From assembly GCF_009709555.1 (NCBI RefSeq), contig NZ_WJBG01000170.1:1-64000 (forward strand): DNA of 64,000 bases, in the 5' to 3' direction. Shown piece after piece: positions 59,108 through 64,000 of this stretch. The position numbers and the translations under genes are program-made. Every line of letters starts with the position of its first letter. Positions within the stretch are counted from its first letter, which is position 1. The DNA is from Streptomyces blattellae (GTDB taxonomy: Bacteria; Actinomycetota; Actinomycetes; Streptomycetales; Streptomycetaceae). Below the pieces are notes generated by a model, which saw only the letters and a list, made by a program, of their open reading frames with translations, was not told the origin of the DNA and made no database searches.

Positions 59108-59338
59108 TCACCTCAGTCCTGTCGCGGAACTCAGCGCCGTACCCGGCCACTTCACGGCGGCCTTCGGGCGGCTGGCGCTGTGAAGTTTGGCTAATAACTG
59201 GTTGATGTAGTTCTTGACCATCTTCTCGCCGATGAAGCAGGTGGAGGCGATGTGGTGGTTATTCATGCCCGATGCGACGAGGTCCACGATCTCTGCCTCC
59301 CTCCTGCTCTCGGCCGGAACCGCGACCGGCACGACCAT
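59108..59338 (-). pseudogene. LuxR-type HTH remnant in the Tad locus
   Basis: A 76-residue ORF made only of a NarL/LuxR-type DNA-binding domain (SRREAEIVDLVASGMNNHHI, then ASTCFIGEKMVKNYINQLLA and KLHSASRPKAAVKW). The usual receiver domain of about 125 residues is missing, and the HTH has unusual residues (ASTCFIGEKMVKNYIN instead of the common SxxTVKxHxxxI pattern). Many Streptomyces Tad loci have a histidine kinase and a LuxR-type response regulator at this place; here only this HTH is left and no kinase gene is found. Confidence 0.7.
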
Positions 59339-59473
59339 AACTGTTCCACATCAGTTGCATCTGCGAAAGACATTGGGGGAAATTCCTTGCAGGGTTTGAA
59401 AGTTCGCTGTTTGCTTGAGCGATCACGGGCGCTGCCGCCGTGGGTGTGGGTGTGAAGTCTCGGCCCTTACCTC

Positions 59474-60361
59474 CTACTCCCCCGTAATGGTCCCGAAGTC
59501 CGTCCCCGACCCCAGCAACAGTCCCGCCACGAGCAGGATCATCGTGGCCGGCACCATGAAGGTGGTGATCACCAAGGTGGCCCTCGGGACCGCTCGCGCG
59601 GCCTTGCGGCGGGCGTTCTGCGCGTCGGTGCGGCGCATGTCCTTGGCCAGGGCGACCAGCGTGTCGACGATGGGGGCGCCCAGCTCCTCCCCCTGCTGCA
59701 AGGCCGTCACGAACATCGCGACCTGTTCGGAGTCGTTGCGCCGGCGTAGTTCCCCGAAGGCCTGGCGACGGCTCATGCCGAGGTCCATCTGGCGGAGGGT
59801 GATGCGGAGTTCGTCCGCCCAGGGGCCCTCGTACCTCGTAGAGACCCGGTCCAGGGCCTGGCGGAAACCCAGGCCCGCGCTGACCACCACCGCCAGTACG
59901 TCCAGGAAGTCGGGCAGCGTCCGCTCGATCACGTCCTTGCGGATGCGCATCGCCGACCAGATGCCCACCTCCGTCCAGAACGCCCCGAAGGCGAGCAGCA
60001 GCAGCGCCACCGGGTACTGGCCCCGCGCCACGAACACCAGGCAGCCCACGCCGCCCAGCGCGCCGTACACCGCGCGGCGTGCGGCGTAGCGGTCGATGGT
60101 CAGGCCGCCCGGGTTTCCCGCCAGGTCGATCCTGCGGCGGTACTTGGCGACCTGCTTCGGGCCCATCAGCCGGAGGACCGCGGGCGCGTACCGCATGCCC
60201 ATGCGGTCGATCAGGGAGTCGACCGCGCCCGTCCGGGTCGCGCCCACCTCCAGGGCCAGCACCAGGTCGCCGGGGAGTTTGGCGTCCGCGCGGTACATGC
60301 GGACGCCGGCGAAGATGCCCCAGACGCTGAGGCCCATCAGCAGTGCGAGCAGGAGTGCCAT
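59474..60361 (-). CDS. Type II/Tad secretion F-domain protein (TadC-like)
   Basis: A 295-residue inner-membrane protein with an N-terminal hydrophobic segment (MALLLALLMGLSVWGIFAG), paired central segments (GALGGVGCLVFVARGQYPVA, then LLLLAFGAFWTEVGIWSAMR), the T2SF motif (TLPDFLDVLAVVVSAGLGFR, then LRQMDLGMSRRQAFGELRRR and VAMFVTALQQGEELGAPIVD) and a C-terminal helix (TFMVPATMILLVAGLLLGSG). It forms the platform of the Tad pilus with TadB. AGGGGAACGAGGAAC precedes the ATG. Confidence 0.92.
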   Translation of the reverse strand: MALLLALLMGLSVWGIFAGVRMYRADAKLPGDLVLALEVGATRTGAVDSLIDRMGMRYAPAVLRLMGPKQVAKYRRRIDLAGNPGGLTIDRYAARRAVYGALGGVGCLVFVARGQYPVALLLLAFGAFWTEVGIWSAMRIRKDVIERTLPDFLDVLAVVVSAGLGFRQALDRVSTRYEGPWADELRITLRQMDLGMSRRQAFGELRRRNDSEQVAMFVTALQQGEELGAPIVDTLVALAKDMRRTDAQNARRKAARAVPRATLVITTFMVPATMILLVAGLLLGSGTDFGTITGE

Positions 60362-60384
60362 GTTCCTCGTTCCCCTCCCCCGCC

Positions 60385-61332
60385 TCAGACGTCGATCCGC
60401 GACAAACGGCGGATCATGACGAAGCCGATCGCGTACAGCGCGAAGGCGACGATCACCGCCCCTTGCCCCGCCGGCGAGCCCGTCATGCGCTCCAAGGCGC
60501 CCTCCCTCACCCCGTCCATCAGGAGCAGCGAGCCCACGCCCAGCACGGGGACGGCGTACGACGTCATGGTGACCTGGGACAGCTGGGTGCGGATCTCCCG
60601 GCGGGTCTCCTTGCGCTCCTCCAGCGTCTCCGTCAGATTCCGCAGCGCGGTCACCACCTGCCCGCCCGCCCGGTTCGACAGCACGAGGGTCGTCACCAGC
60701 ACCACCAGCTCCCGCGACGGCAACCGTTCCGCCAGCTCGCCCAGCGCGTCGTCCATCGACGCGCCCACCGCCAACTGGTTGGCCACCTTGGCCAGTTCCT
60801 CCCCCGCCGGTGCCTCCAGCTCCTCCGCCGCCATCCCGATCGCCGTACGCAGCGCGAGTCCCGCGTGCGTGGCGTTCGCCAGGATGCGGGCCAGTTCGGG
60901 CAGCTGGTTGATGAACTTCTCGATCCGCTTCTGCCGCTGCCAGTTGAGGAACTGGATCGCCACCCAGATGCCCAGCGCACCGGCGAGCGGACCGAAGAAG
61001 GGCGCCAGGGTCGCCTGGCCGATCAGCCACAGGCCCGCGACCGTCCCGAGCATGTAGGCGAAGAACTCGCCCGGGGTGACGTCCAGGCCCGTCGCCGCCA
61101 GCCGGAGCTCCAGATCCTTGCCCACCTTCGTACGGCGCAGCCGGCGGTCCAGATTGCGGAAGCGGCGCCGGCGGCCCATGGCGGCGGGGAGTTGGCCGGC
61201 CGACGCCAAACGCTCCACCAGGGCGGCCCGCTGGGCCCTGCCCGCCGCGTAGGAGTGCAGGCCCACCACGAAGAGGACGCAGGTCAGCAGGGTGATGCCG
61301 GTGGTGAGCGTGACTAGGGTGTCGAGTTCCAT
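60385..61332 (-). CDS. Type II/Tad secretion F-domain protein (TadB-like)
   Basis: A 315-residue inner-membrane protein. TM1 at about 8-25 (LTTGITLLTCVLFVVGLHSY), a central pair (FFAYMLGTVAGLWLIGQATL, then APFFGPLAGALGIWVAIQFL), the T2SF domain (QLPELARILANATHAGLALR, ELAKVANQLAVGASMDDALG, VLVTTLVLSNRAGGQVVTAL) and a C-terminal helix (GAVIVAFALYAIGFVMIRRL). The ATG at 61332 is the last of a series of ATGs in a 25-bp repeat that also contains the tadA stop. TadC follows after 23 bp. Confidence 0.92.
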   Translation of the reverse strand: MELDTLVTLTTGITLLTCVLFVVGLHSYAAGRAQRAALVERLASAGQLPAAMGRRRRFRNLDRRLRRTKVGKDLELRLAATGLDVTPGEFFAYMLGTVAGLWLIGQATLAPFFGPLAGALGIWVAIQFLNWQRQKRIEKFINQLPELARILANATHAGLALRTAIGMAAEELEAPAGEELAKVANQLAVGASMDDALGELAERLPSRELVVLVTTLVLSNRAGGQVVTALRNLTETLEERKETRREIRTQLSQVTMTSYAVPVLGVGSLLLMDGVREGALERMTGSPAGQGAVIVAFALYAIGFVMIRRLSRIDV

Positions 61333-61451
61333 CGGGGTGGTCCTACCTGGCTTCCATCGGGGTGTCCTACTTGGCTTCCATCAGGGTGGTCCTACCTGGC
61401 TTCCATGGGGATCGTCCTACCTGGCTTCCATGGGGATCGTCCTACCTGGCT
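61328..61451. repeat. 25-bp stop/SD/start cassette x5 between tadA and tadB
   Basis: Five tandem units of about 25 bp (61328-61352, 61353-61376, 61377-61401, 61402-61426, 61427-61451). On the minus strand each unit reads as GAAGCCAGGTAGGA, then 7-8 nt and ATG. The first unit contains the tadA TAG stop and the last contains the tadB ATG. The four between start a tiny ORF each: MEAR, MEAR, MEAK and MEAR, each with AGGTAGGA upstream and stopping at TAG in the next unit. Confidence 0.97.
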
Positions 61452-62779
61452 TCTCGGGTGGACAGCTGGGCTGGGGTGTGGGCGACGCCGTAGGCCTGGG
61501 GGATGGGCTGGCTCGCCATGTAGAGGCGGTCGGCGGTGCGGCGCGGGAGCGGGAAGTGGGCGTAGCTGCCGTGGACCCGGCCGTCGTGGGTCATCGGCTG
61601 CGCTTCGAAGCGCGCCACGGTCGCGATGCGGTACGGCTCGCCCCCGTGGCTGTCGAGCACCGCGATCTCGGTGACGCGGCGGGCGCCGTCCGGGAAGCGG
61701 GTGAGCTGGAGGATGACGTCGACCGCGCTGTTGATCTGGTCGTGCAGTGCCACGAAGGGGACTTCGACGTCCGACATGGAGGCGAGGGTCTGCAGGCGCA
61801 TCAGCGCGTCCTCCGCGCTGTTGGCGTGGACCGTCGCGAGCGAGCCGTCGTGGCCCGTCGACATCGCCTGGAGCATGTCCAGGGACTCGCCGCCGCGGAC
61901 CTCACCGACGACGATGCGGTCCGGGCGCATCCGGAGGGAGTTGCGCACCAGATCACGGATGCTGACCTGCCCCTGGCCCTCCACGTTCGGCGGACGGGAC
62001 TCCAGGCGGATCACATGGGACTGCTGGAGCTGGAGCTCCGCCGAGTCCTCGATGGTGATGATGCGCTCGCTCGCGGGGATCAGGCCCGACAGGGCGTTGA
62101 GGAGCGTTGTCTTTCCGGTGCCGGTCGCCCCCGACACGATGATGTTGCAGCGTGCCTGCACCAGCCCCGCCAGCAGGTACACCATGTGCTCGTCCAGCGA
62201 GCCGAAGCCGACCAGCTCCTGGAGCGTGAAGGAGCGCGGGAAGCGGCGGATGGTGAGCGTGGCGCCGGTCAGCGACAGCGGCGGGATGATCACGTTCACG
62301 CGCTCGCCGGACGGCAGGCGCGCGTCGACCATCGGGTTCGACTCGTCCACGCGCCGGTTGACCGTGGACACGATCCGTTCGATCGTCTGCATCAGCTGGT
62401 CGTGGGAGGGGAAGCGGAGCGGCAACTGCTCGACCCGGCCGCCGCGTTCTACGAAGATCGCGTCCGGGCCGTTCACCATGATCTCGGTGATCGACGCGTC
62501 CTCCAGCAGCGGCTCCAGGATGCCGAGCCCCAGTGCCTCGTCGACCACCCGGCGGATCAGCTGCGAGCGCTCGACCGTCGACAGCACCGGGCCCTCACGG
62601 CTGATGATGTGGCCGAGAACGCGCTCCAGGCGGGCCCGGCGCTCGGCCGCCGCCAGCGAACTCATCTCCGCGAGGTCGATCTCCTCCAGCAGCTTGGACC
62701 GGTACGAGGCGACGAGGTGCCCGTCCTCGCCCCGGCTGCCGTTCTCCTCCGGGGTGTTGATGCGGGACCGCAGGCTCAT
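61442..62779 (-). CDS. Tad pilus secretion ATPase (CpaF/TadA family)
   Basis: A 445-residue secretion ATPase. The N-terminal helical domain is followed by ILEPLLEDASITEIMVNGPD, the core with Walker A NIIVSGATGTGKTTLLNALS (about residue 220), Asp-box IITIEDSAELQLQQSHVIRL, Walker B-like RPDRIVVGEVRGGESLDMLQ and His-box MSTGHDGSLATVHANSAEDA. It powers Tad pilus assembly. The start ATG at 62779 lies 23 nt after the stop of the upstream TadE-like gene. The final residues T-R-E-A-R are copied in the repeat that follows. Confidence 0.95.
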   Translation of the reverse strand: MSLRSRINTPEENGSRGEDGHLVASYRSKLLEEIDLAEMSSLAAAERRARLERVLGHIISREGPVLSTVERSQLIRRVVDEALGLGILEPLLEDASITEIMVNGPDAIFVERGGRVEQLPLRFPSHDQLMQTIERIVSTVNRRVDESNPMVDARLPSGERVNVIIPPLSLTGATLTIRRFPRSFTLQELVGFGSLDEHMVYLLAGLVQARCNIIVSGATGTGKTTLLNALSGLIPASERIITIEDSAELQLQQSHVIRLESRPPNVEGQGQVSIRDLVRNSLRMRPDRIVVGEVRGGESLDMLQAMSTGHDGSLATVHANSAEDALMRLQTLASMSDVEVPFVALHDQINSAVDVILQLTRFPDGARRVTEIAVLDSHGGEPYRIATVARFEAQPMTHDGRVHGSYAHFPLPRRTADRLYMASQPIPQAYGVAHTPAQLSTREAR

Positions 62780-62791
62780 GGGATACCTCGT

Positions 62792-62813
62792 TCAGTGGTC
62801 TATCAGTGGTCTA
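62792..62813. repeat. 11-bp direct repeat x2 over a TadE stop codon
   Basis: TCAGTGGTCTA at 62792-62802 and 62803-62813; on the minus strand TAGACCACTGA twice. The TGA stop of the second TadE-like gene (62803-62805) ends the upstream copy. Confidence 0.9.
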
Positions 62814-63372
62814 GCGGCATGGTGGCGGTCTTGGTGGCCGGGTCGAAGTCCCAGCCGGGGACGAGCGACGGGATCTCGACCGTGGCGGTCACGGTGACCT
62901 CGTCGCCGCCGCGCCCCTCGGAACACGAGACGGACAACCAGTCGCTGATCGCGTTCGCGCAGCCGCTCTGGGCAGCGCCGGAGTCGAGCGAAGCCGCCCG
63001 GGCCCCCGCCCGGGCCGCCGTCCCCGCCTGCTGCGCGGCGTAGGCGATCAACCCGACCTGCACCCCCGCCAGCGCGACGAGGAGCAGGATCGGGATGAAG
63101 CCGAGGTATTCGATGGCGACTTGGCCGCGGTCGCGGACCCGGCCGCGCATGCGAACCCGGTCGCGGATGCGGATACGGTCGCGGACCCGGCCGTGGTCGC
63201 GGATCCAGCCGCGGTCGCGGATCCAGCCGCGGTCGCTCATACGGTCGCAGTGGCGGTCGGGGTCGCGGTCACGGTCACGGTCACGCATACCGACACGCTG
63301 GCGGTCGCGGTCACGCATACGATCGTGGTCACGGTCGCAGTCGTTTCGGCCGTGGAAGAGTCGGTACGACAT
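62803..63372 (-). CDS. TadE-like minor pilin with a repeat-encoded Arg/Asp head
   Basis: A 189-residue TadE-type protein. The normal part begins MRGRVRDRGQVAIEYLGFIP (processing motif G-Q-V-A-I-E), followed by a membrane helix (ILLLVALAGVQVGLIAYAAQ), the conserved QAGTAARAGARAASL and a C-terminal extracytoplasmic domain with a Cys pair. Before it lie about 60 residues of alternating R/D (MRDRDRQRVGMRDRDRDRD-like) encoded by 6- and 12-bp DNA repeats. ATG 63372 is chosen because GGAGGAC precedes it and it lies 1 nt from the upstream stop; a start just at MRGRVRDRG would give a normal protein. Confidence 0.85.
   Translation of the reverse strand: MSYRLFHGRNDCDRDHDRMRDRDRQRVGMRDRDRDRDPDRHCDRMSDRGWIRDRGWIRDHGRVRDRIRIRDRVRMRGRVRDRGQVAIEYLGFIPILLLVALAGVQVGLIAYAAQQAGTAARAGARAASLDSGAAQSGCANAISDWLSVSCSEGRGGDEVTVTATVEIPSLVPGWDFDPATKTATMPLDH
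63118..63350. repeat. CGGTCNCG-type repeats encoding an Arg/Asp head
   Basis: Many copies of 6-bp and 12-bp units such as GCGGTCGCGGATCCA and CGGTCACGCATACG encode R-D or R-[IV]-R-D dipeptides. They sit between the TadE prepilin motif and the upstream gene end. The expansions keep the frame. Confidence 0.9.
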
Positions 63373-63373
63373 C

Positions 63374-63748
63374 TCAGTCCTCCTTCTCCTCCTGCACGGC
63401 CCCCGCATGCCCGTCGACCGTGAACGGGAAGCCGATCGAGCCCGGGAAGAGGACGGGCACCTCAAGGTGCACGTCGGCCGTGACATAGCCGCCGCTCGCG
63501 CTGCACGACACGGTCGCACCCCCCTGCCACGCGCTCGGGAGGTTCCGGCGCCCCGCCTCCTCGCAGGCCGCCTGTCCCTCCGACGCCGTCCCCGCCCGCA
63601 CCGCCTCGTCCGCAGCATTCCCCGCGAGCGTGTACGTGTACCCCAGCAGCACGAACTGCCACATCAGCACCAGCGTGAGGATGATCAGCGGGGTCATGCC
63701 GAGGAACTCGATGGTGACCTGACCCTCGTCCCGCGCTCTGCCCCTCAT
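63374..63748 (-). CDS. TadE-like minor pilin
   Basis: A 124-residue TadE-type protein. MRGRARDEGQVTIEFLGMTP holds the processing motif (G-Q-V-T-I-E), followed by the membrane helix LIILTLVLMWQFVLLGYTYT, the conserved LAGNAADEAVRAGTASEGQA and a small C-terminal domain with two cysteines. The ATG at 63748 lies in the second copy of a 25-bp unit that also carries the stop of the upstream gene. Confidence 0.9.
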   Translation of the reverse strand: MRGRARDEGQVTIEFLGMTPLIILTLVLMWQFVLLGYTYTLAGNAADEAVRAGTASEGQAACEEAGRRNLPSAWQGGATVSCSASGGYVTADVHLEVPVLFPGSIGFPFTVDGHAGAVQEEKED

Positions 63749-63793
63749 CCCGTCATCCCCCTCCGTCCTTCATCCCGTCATCCCCCTCCGTCC
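63745..63793. repeat. 25-bp duplication over the CpaE stop and tadE start
   Basis: Two copies of a 24-bp sequence (core TCATCCCGTCATCCCCCTCC) at 63745-63768 and 63770-63793. One contains the tadE ATG and the other the TGA stop of the CpaE-like gene. On the minus strand the first copy opens a six-codon ORF (MKDGGG) that copies the R-D-G-G-G end of the upstream protein. Confidence 0.93.
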
Positions 63794-64000
63794 CTCCGCC
63801 TCCGGAAGCTCACCGCGCCCCGGTCGCCCCTCAACCGCCCACCCCGCCGGTCGCCTTCGGGGACGTTCGCCAGCCCGAGTTCGCCCGCGAGCGCCCACAG
63901 CGCCTGCTTGACCGTGCTCCTGCCGTCGAGTTCGTGGACGCGGCCGGCGTCGACGGCGGCGTGGAGTTCCTTGAAGTTGGCGGGGACAGTCGTGGCGGCC
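63778..64000 (-). CDS. C-terminal end of a CpaE/MinD-like ATPase (partial)
   Basis: The last 73 codons of a gene that begins outside the window. The visible protein has a helical segment (TVPANFKELHAAVDAGRVHE, then LDGRSTVKQALWALAGELGL) and a basic low-complexity end (RRGGRLRGDRG, RRRRDGGG). This and its position before tadE fit a CpaE-like septum-site ATPase of Tad loci. No ATPase motif is within the visible part. Confidence 0.6.
   Translation of the reverse strand, partial: AATTVPANFKELHAAVDAGRVHELDGRSTVKQALWALAGELGLANVPEGDRRGGRLRGDRGAVSFRRRRDGGG

Overview
The window is high-GC actinobacterial DNA and is almost certainly a Streptomyces chromosome. The evidence is frequent GTG starts, G/C third positions, dense short operons, a WhiB protein, SpoIIE-type phosphatases with HATPase partners, an XRE/DUF397 pair, DUF6879/DUF6082 genes and an actinobacterial Tad locus. 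The species cannot be named from the sequence. No rRNA, tRNA, CRISPR array, intact insertion sequence or prophage was seen.

Layout. 0-11.4 kb: accessory and regulatory genes (SpoIIE-type phosphatase with an HATPase gene upstream, Nudix hydrolase, SPOR protein, GntR regulator, DUF4190 membrane protein, membrane NACHT NTPase, FMN-type split-barrel protein, XRE/DUF397 pair). 11.4-25 kb: a conserved housekeeping block (ychF, ppgK, ispH, xseA/xseB, a nitroreductase-fold reductase, glpX, a whiB-like gene, class I and class II fumarases). 25-41.8 kb: DUF402, a second SpoIIE-type phosphatase, catalase, a bifunctional penicillin-binding protein, a PadR-controlled ABC exporter, an AI-2E-type permease, a secreted transglycosylase behind a long leader, PhoH, and a cis-prenyltransferase (uppS-like). 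42-53.3 kb: an accessory zone with methyltransferases, an LLM oxidoreductase, a P450, DUF6879/DUF6082 genes, an AbiEi/endonuclease-like protein and several gene fragments (AlkZ-like, DUF805, mycosin-like protease). 53.3-64 kb: a minus-strand region. It starts at the right edge with a CpaE-like ATPase, followed by tadE, tadE, tadA, tadB, tadC, a LuxR-HTH remnant, a Flp-like pilin, TadG, a lipoprotein and an OmpA-like protein. It ends in a WXG100-like gene, a large DUF6571/LXG-like gene and a lipoprotein gene.

Most striking signal. Direct-repeat arrays sit on gene boundaries across the whole window. In at least nine genes the repeat unit contains the stop codon of the gene, and none of those periods is a multiple of three. 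In contrast, arrays that lie inside coding sequence (ispH tail, PBP tail, DUF4190 head, NACHT linker, AI-2E head) all have periods divisible by three. The clearest case is tadA-tadB: a 25-bp stop/Shine-Dalgarno/start cassette is present five times and makes a chain of four tiny ORFs (MEAR, MEAR, MEAK, MEAR) between the two genes. A related 25-bp duplication lies at the CpaE-tadE junction.

Other points of interest are an ApeA-N-terminal/short-chain-dehydrogenase chimeric ORF, a perfect 25-bp palindrome upstream of the XRE regulator, a perfect terminator hairpin in the leader of the uppS-like gene, a possible structured RNA upstream of the transglycosylase, and a beheaded mycosin beside the WXG100-like cassette.
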